This document shows, piece by piece, positions 1-8,832 of a DNA stretch of 52,704 nucleotides. The stretch spans positions 1-52,704 of the forward strand of contig CAZPMN010000016.1 in assembly GCA_964587835.1 (NCBI GenBank), read 5' to 3'. The translations under genes were made by a program, and so were the position numbers. The DNA comes from Erginobacter sp964587835. Lineage in GTDB: Bacteria > Auribacterota > Erginobacteria > Erginobacterales > Erginobacteraceae. Positions within the stretch are counted from its first letter, which is position 1, and each line of letters opens with the position of its first letter. The notes under the pieces are model-generated. The model had not been told where the DNA came from, did not search any database, and saw only the letters and a list, made by a program, of their open reading frames with translations.

Positions 1-572
1 CCTCGACCGGCTACTGGTTCATCAAGGACGTGACCAAGGTCTTCTGGGGCAAGTCGGGGGATATCCCCGTCCCCTTCCGGCCCAACCCCTCGAGCGCCTG
101 CGCGATCGGTGTCTACCGCCCCTCGGCGGGCCTGTGGGCGATCCGGGACGTGACCCGGGCTTACTGGGGTAAGGCCGGCGGAGCGGACATCCCGCTCCCC
201 GGGGACTACTCCGGCGACGGGACCGCCGAGATCGGCTGCTACCGTCCCTCGACCGGATACTGGTTCCTCAAGGACCTGACCAAGGTATACTGGGGCAAGA
301 CCGGCGACCTCCCGGTACCCTTCGGCGAAGGCGTCACCGACGGGAGGAGGTGGGGTTTGGGTATTTTCCGCCCCTCGAGTGGTCTGTGGGCGATCCGGGT
401 CCTGACCCGGGCCTACTGGGGTCGGTCCGGTGATATTCCGGTTCCGGGAGATTACGGGGGACAGACCCGGGACCAGATCGGGGCTTACCGCCCCTCGACC
501 GGCTACTGGTTCATCAAGGACGTGACCAAGGTCTTCTGGGGCAAGGCCGGGGATATCCCGGTGTCGAGATAG
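1..572 (+). CDS. C-terminal part of a secreted FG-GAP/VCBS-like repeat protein (5' end outside window)
   Basis: The reading frame is open from base 3 to the stop at 570-572, so the gene begins upstream and the ATG at 30 is internal. The visible protein is an array of repeats of about 40 residues. Two versions alternate: one carries STGYWFIKDVTKVFWGK, the other SxGLWAIRDVTRAYWGK. Between them lie GDYSGDGTAEIG-type segments, which resemble calcium-binding FG-GAP/VCBS units (D-x-x-G-D-G) that build beta-propellers on extracellular proteins. The first 53 bases of the window recur almost unchanged at about 492-544, so the units were duplicated or converted recently. The protein ends right after the last unit. 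Ligand and full length are unknown. Cell-surface or secreted location is inferred from the family. Confidence 0.75.
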   Translation, partial: STGYWFIKDVTKVFWGKSGDIPVPFRPNPSSACAIGVYRPSAGLWAIRDVTRAYWGKAGGADIPLPGDYSGDGTAEIGCYRPSTGYWFLKDLTKVYWGKTGDLPVPFGEGVTDGRRWGLGIFRPSSGLWAIRVLTRAYWGRSGDIPVPGDYGGQTRDQIGAYRPSTGYWFIKDVTKVFWGKAGDIPVSR

Positions 573-583
573 GGCCTTCTCCG

Positions 584-1306
584 GTGGCGCCCTTCCGCGA
601 ATTGTTCGGCCTCGATCCTGCCGATGTCGGAGAGACCTGCGTTCTTCTTCCCTTCAGCCGGAAAGATATCCTCAGCGGTTTCGGGTTGGAGAGGCTGGGC
701 CGGGGTCGGCTGTATTCCGCCGGCCGGGGAGAGATCTGCACAGTGGTCCGGACCCGGATGGGTCCGGCTTTCGCCGGCGACGCCGTCCTCCACCTCGCCG
801 ATGATACCTCCTGTCGGGAGATCATCTTTCTCGGCACCGGCGGGTTGATCCCCCCGAACTCGAAACGGGGTATCGGTTCTCTGGTCTGTCCCTTACCCTG
901 GTACGGGAAGGAGAGTTTCAGCGAGCTGGCCACCGCCGATCTCTCTCCGGGGCCCTGCTTCTTTCCCGCCCCCGCCCTCCGCCGCGCCCTGATGGCGGCG
1001 GCCGGTCTCGAGGAGGAATCCGGTCCGGCCGGGGTCAGTTTCGGTTCGCTCCACCTCCAGCCGGATTTGCTTCCGGCCTGGCGGGAGAGAGGGGTGGAAG
1101 TGGTGGACCTGGAATCGGCGGCGGTTCTAGCGGCGGCGGCGCGGGCCGGTCTCAAGGCGGTCTCCCTCCTGGCGGTCAGCGATATTGTTGGAATGCTTTC
1201 CTATTACCGGCAGCTCCGGCCCGAAGAACGGTCCCGGCTGGATGGAGCCCTCGAGCGGGCGGTGGAGAGTATATGTCGCTATATCAGAGAGAAGCCGAAC
1301 GCCTGA
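584..1306 (+). CDS. Nucleoside phosphorylase superfamily protein
   Basis: This 240-residue protein starts at GTG 584. It resembles the PNP/UDP phosphorylase-1 superfamily, which includes uridine phosphorylase, MTA/SAH nucleosidase and futalosine hydrolase. The best evidence is the C-terminal segment VVDLESAAVLAAAARAGLKA followed by LLAVSD. This corresponds to the family's glutamate-containing ribose-binding motif (E-x-A-A) and the catalytic Asp region. A glycine-rich FLGTGGLIPP segment lies near residue 85. The exact substrate cannot be assigned. It overlaps the next gene, a radical SAM protein, by 34 bases, so the two are almost certainly co-transcribed and translationally coupled. Cleavage of a nucleoside by-product of that enzyme is one possible role (inference). 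Confidence 0.7.
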   Translation: MAPFRELFGLDPADVGETCVLLPFSRKDILSGFGLERLGRGRLYSAGRGEICTVVRTRMGPAFAGDAVLHLADDTSCREIIFLGTGGLIPPNSKRGIGSLVCPLPWYGKESFSELATADLSPGPCFFPAPALRRALMAAAGLEEESGPAGVSFGSLHLQPDLLPAWRERGVEVVDLESAAVLAAAARAGLKAVSLLAVSDIVGMLSYYRQLRPEERSRLDGALERAVESICRYIREKPNA

Positions 1307-2628
1307 CCGCCGTGGAAAATCTAATCTCCCGGCTTTACCCCCGATTCGGCGTCAACAAGCGCCGGGAGACCGTCCGCCTGCTCTACGAGATTTCCCGTCG
1401 GGAAGGTGTACCCCCGGCGGCGGTTCTTCCCGCCGAACCCCCGGTCGGATTTGCCCGGCTCAAGGGTTACCTCATCCGGCGGCGATATCCGCTTTCCACG
1501 GCGGCCGGGATTCCTTTCCGGCCTTATCTTCCCCGGCTGGAACTGAGGGAGGGGGATGCTTTCACCCATCCCCCCGGCAAGTTTTCGCCAAAGGAGATCT
1601 ATATCGAGAAAGAGGTGGCGTCCTCCTCGCTGGCCTCTGCCTGCCGAAAACGTTTTCCGCGGGCCCGAAGAGAGGAGATCCCCTCCCTGAAGGAATTCCT
1701 GGCTTCCCGGTCCGGAGCGGGGATCGGGGAGTACAACCGCCGGGGGGAGATGCTCTTTATCATTGCCGAGAAGTGGGACTTCTTCAAGCCCTGCCCCTGC
1801 ACCCGGGGGGCGGTCTGCTGTGGGTACGAGGTCTGCAATCTCGGCGTCGGCTGTCTCTTCGAGTGTCGGTACTGCTTTCTCCCCGGCTATGTCAATACGC
1901 CGGGGATCATCCTCCCCGCCAATCTTGATCGTTTCTTTGCGAACTGGTCCGATTACACCCCCCGATCGACCATCCGCCCGGTCCGCCTCGGCTCCGGGGA
2001 GTTCACCGATTCCCTCCATCTTGACGACCTGACCGGGTACTCCCTCCCCCTGGTCGAGTTCTTCCGGGATCGGAAGGACGTCATCTTCGAATTCAAGACC
2101 AAGAGCGATCGGATCGATAACCTGCTTCGGATCGATCCCCGGGGGAATATCGTGGCCGCCTGGTCGCTCAACACCGGGCGGATGGTGGAAGAGAACGAGA
2201 ATTACACCGCTTCCCTGGATGAACGTCTGGCCGCCGCCACCCGGGCGGCGGCGGCCGGATACCGGATCGCCTTTCATTTCGATCCGATTTTTTATTATCC
2301 CGGCTGGGTCAAAGATTACGGGGAGACGGTCGAAAGGATGTTCGCGGCGGTGTCCCCGGAAAAGATCGCCTGGATCAGCCTGGGGACGCTCCGATTTCCC
2401 CCGGCCCTGAAGCAGATTATCGAGGCCCGTTTCCCCGGTACCACCATTCTTGACGCGGAGTTGATCCCCGGCTACGACGGCAAGCTCCGCTACCCCGCCT
2501 TTCTCCGGGCGCGGATCTACCGTTCTCTCATCGACCGGATCCTTGAACGGCGACGCGACCTTCCGCTCTACCTCTGTATGGAGAGCCGGGAGATCTGGAA
2601 CGATCTTCGTTTGCCCTTCCCCTTTTGA
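1273..2628 (+). CDS. Spore photoproduct lyase-like radical SAM protein
   Basis: The protein has 451 residues. The radical SAM motif C-x3-C-x2-C is visible in GCLFECRYCFLPGYVNTPG, near residues 192-205. The surrounding sequence (PCPCTRGAVCCGYEVCNLG before it, ANLDRFF after it) is typical of the spore photoproduct lyase (SPL) family. SPL repairs UV-induced spore photoproduct in DNA. This protein is longer than classical SPL (about 340 residues), with an N-terminal extension of roughly 100 residues, and nothing in the window points to sporulation. A role in DNA photolesion repair or another thymine- or nucleotide-directed radical reaction is therefore open. ATG 1273 lies inside the upstream phosphorylase gene. 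Confidence 0.8.
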   Translation: MSLYQREAERLTAVENLISRLYPRFGVNKRRETVRLLYEISRREGVPPAAVLPAEPPVGFARLKGYLIRRRYPLSTAAGIPFRPYLPRLELREGDAFTHPPGKFSPKEIYIEKEVASSSLASACRKRFPRARREEIPSLKEFLASRSGAGIGEYNRRGEMLFIIAEKWDFFKPCPCTRGAVCCGYEVCNLGVGCLFECRYCFLPGYVNTPGIILPANLDRFFANWSDYTPRSTIRPVRLGSGEFTDSLHLDDLTGYSLPLVEFFRDRKDVIFEFKTKSDRIDNLLRIDPRGNIVAAWSLNTGRMVEENENYTASLDERLAAATRAAAAGYRIAFHFDPIFYYPGWVKDYGETVERMFAAVSPEKIAWISLGTLRFPPALKQIIEARFPGTTILDAELIPGYDGKLRYPAFLRARIYRSLIDRILERRRDLPLYLCMESREIWNDLRLPFPF

Positions 2629-2877
<249 letters not shown>

Positions 2878-3723
2878 TTGAAAGCTGATCCCGAAATTGA
2901 CGTGGTCATCCCGACCTTCAACCGTCGGGAGATGCTGGCCGCCGCCATCGAGTCGGTCCTGGGGCAGACCTATCCCAACTTCAACTGCCTGGTGGTTGAC
3001 GACGGGTCAACCGACGGGACCGCCGAATTGGTGAGGGGTTACGGGGACCGGGTTGTCTGCCTCCGGCAGGAGAACCGCGGCCCGGCCGCCGCCCGCAACC
3101 GGGGCATTCAGGCAGGCCGCGCGGGCCTGATTGCCTTCCTTGACTCCGATGATCGTTGGGACACCCGGAAGCTGGAGATTCAGCGGTCGGCGATGGAGCG
3201 GGATCCGAAGGTCCTGATCTCACATACCCAGGAGATCTGGTACCGGAGAGGCGAGGTTCTTCCCCAGAGGAAACGGCACGCCAAGCCCTCCGGCGATATC
3301 TTCCTCCGGGCCCTCGAAATGTGCGTGGTCAGTATGTCCACCGTGATGGTCCGCCGAAATCTCTTCTCCCGCGCCGGCGGTTTCGATGAAGGGCTACCCT
3401 GCTGCGAGGATTATGATTTCTGGCTCCGAGCTTCCCTCCATACCCGGTTTCTCCTCATCGATCGTCCGCTGACCTTCAAGGAAGGCGGTCGGACGGATCA
3501 GGTCTCGGCGATTTTCCGGGAGGGGATGGATCGTTTCCGGATCCGTTCCCTGGCCAATCTCCTCCGGAAAGAGAAGTTGGACAGGGGGCAGCGGGAAGCG
3601 GCGCTTCGGGAACTCGAGCGGAAGTGCCGGATCTTCGGCCGGGGAGCCCTCAAGCGGAATAGGGAGGAGGAGGGGAGATATTACATCGGGCTGCCGGAGA
3701 AACTCCGGTCCGATAATAGTTGA
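2878..3723 (+). CDS. Family 2 glycosyltransferase
   Basis: This 281-residue GT-A fold enzyme would transfer a sugar from a nucleotide donor, probably in surface polysaccharide synthesis. Visible motifs are the N-terminal VVIPTFNRREML, VVDDGSTDGT (nucleotide binding), a conserved NRGPAAARNRGI segment and FLDSDDRW (the D-x-D metal site). The TTG at 2878 is the only start before the conserved core; the first ATG would delete the first beta strand. No strong Shine-Dalgarno is present, and the sequence just upstream is a GCAGTGAG-like repeat, so the 5' region may have been altered by repeat insertion. The gene stands alone with no other polysaccharide genes next to it. Acceptor and linkage are unknown. 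Confidence 0.85.
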   Translation: MKADPEIDVVIPTFNRREMLAAAIESVLGQTYPNFNCLVVDDGSTDGTAELVRGYGDRVVCLRQENRGPAAARNRGIQAGRAGLIAFLDSDDRWDTRKLEIQRSAMERDPKVLISHTQEIWYRRGEVLPQRKRHAKPSGDIFLRALEMCVVSMSTVMVRRNLFSRAGGFDEGLPCCEDYDFWLRASLHTRFLLIDRPLTFKEGGRTDQVSAIFREGMDRFRIRSLANLLRKEKLDRGQREAALRELERKCRIFGRGALKRNREEEGRYYIGLPEKLRSDNS

Positions 3724-3839
3724 AAAATAGTATCTTGCTGGGATAATCCCAGATCCGGATCATCGATCCGGATTAACCCCGCAAACTGCAGCCCAACAGA
3801 GGCTGTTCGATAAACCCTACAATGTTATCGCGATCCGGC

Positions 3840-3943
3840 TTGAGACGGAGAAGCGATCACAAATTGCGAACATTCTTCTTTATTTCAAAACAGGTTGAGA
3901 TTGCTTCGTCGGCCCGAATGCCTTCGGGCCTTCTCGCAATGAC
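3840..3943. repeat. GTCATTGCGAG palindromic repeat, copy 1
   Basis: The conserved part (3897-3943) reads GAGATTGCTTCGTC, then a self-complementary GGCCCGAATGCCTTCGGGCC centre, then TTCTCGCAATGAC. A more decayed half-copy (ACGGAGAAGCGATCAC) lies just upstream at 3845-3860. It fills the gap before diaminopropionate ammonia-lyase. Confidence 0.8.
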
Positions 3944-3996
3944 TCGGAAATATGCGGAATCAACAATTGTCGGACAGCCCCAACAGGGAGGATGAG

Positions 3997-5241
3997 ATGA
4001 CGCCGCCGCCACCGGTCAATTACCTGAAGAACCCCCGGGTACAGCCGGGGAGTGAAATGCAATCGCTCCGGAGGATCATCTACCCCGGAATCGGTCGACA
4101 GGTCCGCCAACTCCACCGGGCGATCCTCGGCGGGAGGATGAGTCCGCTCAAATCGCTCGATAATCTCGCCACCTTTCTCGGCCTGGGGAATATCTGGGTC
4201 AAGGACGAATCCCAGCGAATAACCCTTAACTCCTTCAAGGTCCTGGGCGGTTCCTACGCCATCTACACCCTGCTCAAGGAGAAGCTGGGGATCGAGGACC
4301 AGGGGGAGTTCTTTGCCGCCCTTAAGGATCCGGAGACACGGGCCAGCCTGAAGCGGATCACCTTCGCCGCCGCCACCGACGGCAACCACGGCCGCGGGGT
4401 GGCCTGGGCTGCCTCCAAGCTCGGCTGTCCCTCGGTGATCTACGTCCACCAGGGCACCTCTCCCGCTCGAATCCAGGCGATCGAGAGTTACGGGGCCAGG
4501 GTCAAGATCATCGAGGGAACCTACGATGACGCCGTCCGGAGGGTCAAGGCCGACGCGGAGGAGAACGGATGGCAGGTGATCGAGGATACCGCCTGGGAGG
4601 GTTACGAGGAGATCCCGATCCGGGTAATGCAGGGTTACACCACGATGTTCGTCGAGATCCAGGAACAGCTTTCCGGGCTTGGATTCATCAAGCCCACCCA
4701 CATCTTCGTTCAGGCCGGGGTCGGCTCCCTCTCCGCCGCCACCATCGGCTACTACCGGATGCTCTTCGGGACCGAGGCGCCGATCTCGACGGTGGTCGAA
4801 CCGGAGACGGCCGCCTGCATCTTCGAGTCGGCCCGGGCCGGGGACGGCCAGCCCCATTCCTTCCCGGGCAATCTGGAGACGATCATGGCCGGTCTCTCCT
4901 GCGGGGACCCTAACCCGATCGCCTGGGACCTGCTCAGCGACTGCGCCGAATATTTCATCACCTGCTCGGATTACGTGGCGGCCAAGGGGATGAGGGTCTA
5001 CGCCACGCCGCTGAGGGGCGACCCTTTTATCCTCTCTGGGGAGTCGGGTGCGGTCACCCTGGGCGCGCTGATGTTCATTATGCAGAGCCCCGGGTACGCC
5101 TCTTTAAAAGAAGAGATGGGTCTGGGACCGGACTCCTCGGTTCTCCTCCTCAATACCGAGGGGAACACCGATCCCTTCCATTTCCGGCAGGTGGTCTGGG
5201 AAGGATCCGACCCCGTCCCCGCCGACTACCGGATGGTCTGA
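3997..5241 (+). CDS. ygeX: Diaminopropionate ammonia-lyase
   Basis: PLP-dependent fold-type II enzyme of 414 residues. It would split 2,3-diaminopropionate into pyruvate and two ammonia. LNSFKVLGGSYA carries the PLP lysine, ATDGNHGRGVAW is the substrate/PLP loop of the tryptophan-synthase-beta superfamily, and QAGVGSLSAA is the phosphate-binding glycine segment. The start is set at ATG 3997 because GGGAGG lies five bases upstream. An in-frame ATG at 3952 has no such site and sits beside a repeat. In Escherichia coli ygeX lies in a purine-catabolism cluster with a ygeW carbamoyltransferase and xanthine dehydrogenase. Similar partners are scattered through this window (XdhC, DPD-like fusion, knotted carbamoyltransferase). 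It converges with the aminotransferase, leaving a gap of 19 bases. Confidence 0.88.
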   Translation: MTPPPPVNYLKNPRVQPGSEMQSLRRIIYPGIGRQVRQLHRAILGGRMSPLKSLDNLATFLGLGNIWVKDESQRITLNSFKVLGGSYAIYTLLKEKLGIEDQGEFFAALKDPETRASLKRITFAAATDGNHGRGVAWAASKLGCPSVIYVHQGTSPARIQAIESYGARVKIIEGTYDDAVRRVKADAEENGWQVIEDTAWEGYEEIPIRVMQGYTTMFVEIQEQLSGLGFIKPTHIFVQAGVGSLSAATIGYYRMLFGTEAPISTVVEPETAACIFESARAGDGQPHSFPGNLETIMAGLSCGDPNPIAWDLLSDCAEYFITCSDYVAAKGMRVYATPLRGDPFILSGESGAVTLGALMFIMQSPGYASLKEEMGLGPDSSVLLLNTEGNTDPFHFRQVVWEGSDPVPADYRMV

Positions 5242-5260
5242 ACGGATGCCGGGGAGCGGG

Positions 5261-6358
5261 TTATCTCCGCAGTGTTTTGAGCACTTTCAGGCCCCGCCGG
5301 ATTGTCTCCTCCTCGGCGGCGTAGGAGAGGCGGAAGTTGGTGTTCCGTTCCGAGAAGACTGAGCCGGGGATGATCAGGAGCTTGTTCTTGATTGCCTCGG
5401 CGACGAACTCCTCGTCAGTCCCCCAGGGACACTCGGGGAAGATGTAGAAGGCCCCGCCCGGTTTTTCCACCCGGTATCCGAACTCCTGGAGGCTGTCGTA
5501 GACCAGGTCGCGCTTCCGGCGGTAGTCCTCCCGCCAGTGCGAGGTGTCGATATCCATCGCCGCCAGAGCGGCTTCCTGGGCGAAGGAGGGGGCGCAGACG
5601 AAGGTGTACTGTTGCAGCTTGGTCATCTCGCCGATCAGTTCCCGCGGGCCCAGGGCGTAGCCGAGCCGCCATCCGGTCAAAGAGTGGGACTTGGAGAAGC
5701 CGCCCAGGAGCAGGCAGTTGTCGGCGTAAGCGGCCATCGAGAGATGTGGTCTATCGTAGCTGTAGAGGGAGTAGATCTCGTCGGAAATGATGAAGATATC
5801 CCGTTCTCCGGCTATCCGGGCGATCTCCCTCAGTTCCTCCTCGGAATGGACCGCCCCGGTGGGGTTGGAGGGGGAGCTGACGATGATCAACTTGGTCCGA
5901 TCGGTGACCAGGGGTTCGATCTTATCGCGCCGGATGACGAAGTCGGGATAGGTGTCGTAAAAAACCGGCTTGCCCCCGAAGAGATTGATCAGGTGTTTGT
6001 ACATCACGAAATAGGGGTCGGGGCAGAGGATCTCGTCACCGGCCTCCACCAGGGCCATAAAGGCCAGAACCAGGCCGCCCGAGACCCCGCAGGTGATCAT
6101 CGAACCCTCGAATTTCCTTCCGGTCATCTCCTCCGCCGCCTTCATCACCTTGGCGTTGAGCGCGGGGAGGCCCTGGGTCAAGGTGTAGGCGTTTCTGCCC
6201 GAACGGATCGCGGCGACCGCCGCTTCCTGGATCTCTTCGGGGACATCGAAGTGGGGTTGTCCGATGCTGAGATTAATCGGGTTCTCCACCGACTGCCCGA
6301 GCTCAAAGACCTTCCGGATGCCCGAGGAGTCGATCAGTTTGGTTCTCTTGGCCAGCAT
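5261..6358 (-). CDS. Class I/II pyridoxal-phosphate aminotransferase
   Basis: This 365-residue fold-type I aminotransferase belongs to the aspartate/aromatic subgroup. LSIGQPHFDVPEEI is the substrate-loop region, SSPSNPTGAVHS the cofactor Asn region, SDEIYSLYSYD the Asp/Tyr pair, and GGFSKSHSLTGWRLGY contains the PLP lysine. The C-terminal NFRLSYA supplies the substrate-carboxylate arginine. It could generate 2-oxo acids (aspartate, alanine or aromatic) for the 2-oxoacid oxidoreductase encoded at 34-36 kb. That link is an inference from gene content, not linkage. ATG 6358 is followed on the minus strand by a clear reading frame. A repeat-filled spacer separates it from the upstream XdhC gene. 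Confidence 0.88.
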   Translation of the reverse strand: MLAKRTKLIDSSGIRKVFELGQSVENPINLSIGQPHFDVPEEIQEAAVAAIRSGRNAYTLTQGLPALNAKVMKAAEEMTGRKFEGSMITCGVSGGLVLAFMALVEAGDEILCPDPYFVMYKHLINLFGGKPVFYDTYPDFVIRRDKIEPLVTDRTKLIIVSSPSNPTGAVHSEEELREIARIAGERDIFIISDEIYSLYSYDRPHLSMAAYADNCLLLGGFSKSHSLTGWRLGYALGPRELIGEMTKLQQYTFVCAPSFAQEAALAAMDIDTSHWREDYRRKRDLVYDSLQEFGYRVEKPGGAFYIFPECPWGTDEEFVAEAIKNKLLIIPGSVFSERNTNFRLSYAAEEETIRRGLKVLKTLRR

Positions 6359-6418
6359 TGTTGCTCTCCTTAAGTTGACAGGATCAGATTATATTTTGCC
6401 CTCGCCGCGCCCCCTTAA

Positions 6419-6524
6419 TTTAGACAGGATAACAGGATCTGCAGGATTTTGTGCTCCCATCTCCCATTCCCCATTCCCCATACTATCCTGTAGATCCTGT
6501 TATCCTGTCAAAAAATTATCCTGT
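6419..6524. repeat. Inverted array of AGGAT/ATCCT units
   Basis: Left arm 6423-6447 and right arm 6485-6509 are complementary over 25 bases with one mismatch. Both are built from GACAGGATAACAGGATC-like units. The spacer is a homopolymer-like CCCATTCCCC run. A further AATTATCCTGTTCATCCCGTC unit continues into the end of the XdhC gene. Confidence 0.85.
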
Positions 6525-7298
6525 TCATCCCGTCGAAGCGCGCCTGGTCTGGATAATCTCGGCGATGATGCTGAGCGCGATCTCTTCCAGGACTGCGGCT
6601 CCGATCCTCAGCCCGGCGAAGACCTGCATCCGCTTTAGCCTTTCCCGGGGAACCCCCGCCTTCTCCAACCGGTCGAGGAAGGCTGCCTTCTTCTCCTTCC
6701 CGCAGAGCACCCCCAGGTAGGCGGTATCCCAGAGCGCCGCCTGTCGGATCACCCGCTGGTCGCGCCGGTGGTTCCGGGTTGCCACCACCAGATACCAGTT
6801 TCGGCCGATCTCCAGCTTGGAGTCGAGATTCTGAAAGGAGTCGGTGAGAACCACCCTGGCCCCGGGGAAACCATCTTCCCGGGCGAAGGCGGGATCGTCA
6901 TCCACGACAACGGTCCTCAAGCCCGTCTCCTGCCCGATCCGGATCAGGGAGAGGCCCAGAACCCCCGCTCCGAAGACGCAGAGGACGGGGATAGCCTCCA
7001 AAGGCTCGAGGAGGAATTTCAGCGTCCCCCCCGGCTTCATCATCCGGGCCCGCTCCTCATCGGGAGATACTCCGACCGCGATCCGCAGGCTCTTCCGCGT
7101 TCCCAGCGACTTTCGGGCCTCCGCGATCAGCCGCCGTTCCAGTTCTCCCCCGCCGATCCCCCCCCCGGCCTTCCCGGAGGCGGTGACCAGCATCCCCCCG
7201 GGCTCCTCCCTCGGCGCCGAGGCCCGGACCGAGGCCGCCCGCACCCGGACCGCCGGGGTTCCTTCCTTAAGCAACCGCTCAATCTCTTCCGCCAGCAT
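6525..7298 (-). CDS. xdhC: XdhC family protein (molybdoenzyme maturation)
   Basis: The protein has 257 residues. An N-terminal XdhC/CoxI domain contains the glycine-rich GKAGGGIGGGELER. A C-terminal Rossmann domain contains CVFGAGVLGLSLIRI and VVVDDDPAFA, with TRNHRRDQRVI and the LGVLCGKEKK segment. XdhC proteins bind molybdenum cofactor and promote its sulfuration before insertion into xanthine dehydrogenase-type enzymes. The only xanthine dehydrogenase sequence in the window is the broken remnant at 30757-31140, so the client enzyme must be elsewhere or lost. The last residues (ASTG and stop) are encoded by the CCTGTTCATCCCGTC repeat at 6511-6535, so the repeat has replaced the original C-terminus. 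Confidence 0.85.
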   Translation of the reverse strand: MLAEEIERLLKEGTPAVRVRAASVRASAPREEPGGMLVTASGKAGGGIGGGELERRLIAEARKSLGTRKSLRIAVGVSPDEERARMMKPGGTLKFLLEPLEAIPVLCVFGAGVLGLSLIRIGQETGLRTVVVDDDPAFAREDGFPGARVVLTDSFQNLDSKLEIGRNWYLVVATRNHRRDQRVIRQAALWDTAYLGVLCGKEKKAAFLDRLEKAGVPRERLKRMQVFAGLRIGAAVLEEIALSIIAEIIQTRRASTG

Positions 7299-7525
7299 AA
7301 TTAACCACCGCCTCCGTCGCTACTTTTTGAACCGCGAAGAACGCAAAGTTCGCCAAGAATTTTATTAGTTTATTTGCCCACCAGCATTGCATATAGGGAA
7401 GTAAAATTACGCGGAGCAATCAAGAGAGCAACCAGTCATTGCGAGGAGCGGAGCGACGAAGCAATCTAAGTCGATCCCCTAATCTTCCTTTCCGTCCTTT
7501 AAGTCCCTTTTGTCCTTATCTTAGG
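7299..7525. repeat. Repeat-rich spacer: GCAAAG-type units, a GTCATTGCGAG copy and GTCCTTTAA units
   Basis: Three families meet here: a single decayed ACCGCGAAGAACGCAAAG array (about 7330-7360), palindrome copy 2 (7435-7467, GTCATTGCGAGGAGCGGAGC to GCAATCT), and GTCCTTTAAGTCCC-type units (7492-7521) that end four bases before the hisF stop. No gene or clear promoter was found. Confidence 0.75.
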
Positions 7526-8290
<765 letters not shown>

Positions 8291-8296
8291 CAGTCC

Positions 8297-8330
8297 CTCC
8301 TACTGCTCACTTCTTACTGCTTACTGCTCA
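8297..8330. repeat. Degenerate TTACTGC heptamer block
   Basis: Four to five imperfect heptamers (TACTGCTCACTTCTTACTGC, then TTACTGCTCACC) lie between hisF and the PPC-domain gene. They are the same unit as the long array at 47773-48010. Confidence 0.75.
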
Positions 8331-8338
8331 CCATCTCA

Positions 8339-8788
8339 TCACCCCTCCGGCTGCAACAACTCAAAACCGGTCTCCTCATCAAGTCTCCTCCGGGCCCCGG
8401 TGCCGGTCAGCTCGACCAGGATGATCTCCGCCACCTGCCAGATTTTAACCCCGGTCCGGCCGCAGCCGGTCACCGTCCGCCCGTCCCGCCCGCAGGCGAG
8501 ATGGATGTGGAGGATCGGCTTGTCGTCCGGTCCGGGAAAGAGGGTGCCCACGCCGGCGATCTCGTGGACGTTGTCGAGGACCCGGGTCAGGGGCGGCACT
8601 GGCCTCTGGTCGGGGTCTTCCGGGCCGACCACCAGGGTGCTGCCGGCCCCGGCCCCGCCGACCGCGATCAGGTATGCCCGTTCGACCCCCCGCTCGGCGG
8701 CGAAGCTTTCCACCGCCTCGTGGAGGATCTCCCCGTCTTCCAGGCGGATGATGAAGGTCCGCCCCGGTCTGGCTTCCGAGTATCTCAT
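8339..8788 (-). CDS. PPC (DUF296) domain protein
   Basis: This 149-residue single-domain protein belongs to the plant-and-prokaryote-conserved (PPC/DUF296) family. In plants the domain is found in AT-hook proteins; bacterial members are trimers with a metal-like site. Visible features are the opening RPGRTFIIRLEDGEILHEAV, a central LIAVGGAGAGSTLVVGPED and the conserved HIHLACGRDG with two histidines and a cysteine. The C-terminal VAEIILVEL matches the final core strand. The function of bacterial PPC proteins is not settled; DNA binding should not be assumed because no AT-hook is present. The downstream neighbour in the same direction is hisF, and the upstream neighbour is nrnA beyond a hairpin repeat. 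Confidence 0.85.
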   Translation of the reverse strand: MRYSEARPGRTFIIRLEDGEILHEAVESFAAERGVERAYLIAVGGAGAGSTLVVGPEDPDQRPVPPLTRVLDNVHEIAGVGTLFPGPDDKPILHIHLACGRDGRTVTGCGRTGVKIWQVAEIILVELTGTGARRRLDEETGFELLQPEG

Positions 8789-8792
8789 TTTT

Positions 8793-8827
8793 ATTTAAAT
8801 TTGCTCGCCTTGCTCGCTAATTTAAAT
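8793..8827. repeat. AAATTAGCG hairpin repeat, copy 1
   Basis: ATTTAAATTTGCTCGCC and TTGCTCGCTAATTTAAAT form an imperfect inverted repeat with ATTTAAAT ends. It lies between the end of nrnA and the start of the PPC gene. Related copies lie at 13304-13332 and 45506-45530. Confidence 0.7.
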
Positions 8828-8832
8828 AGTGA

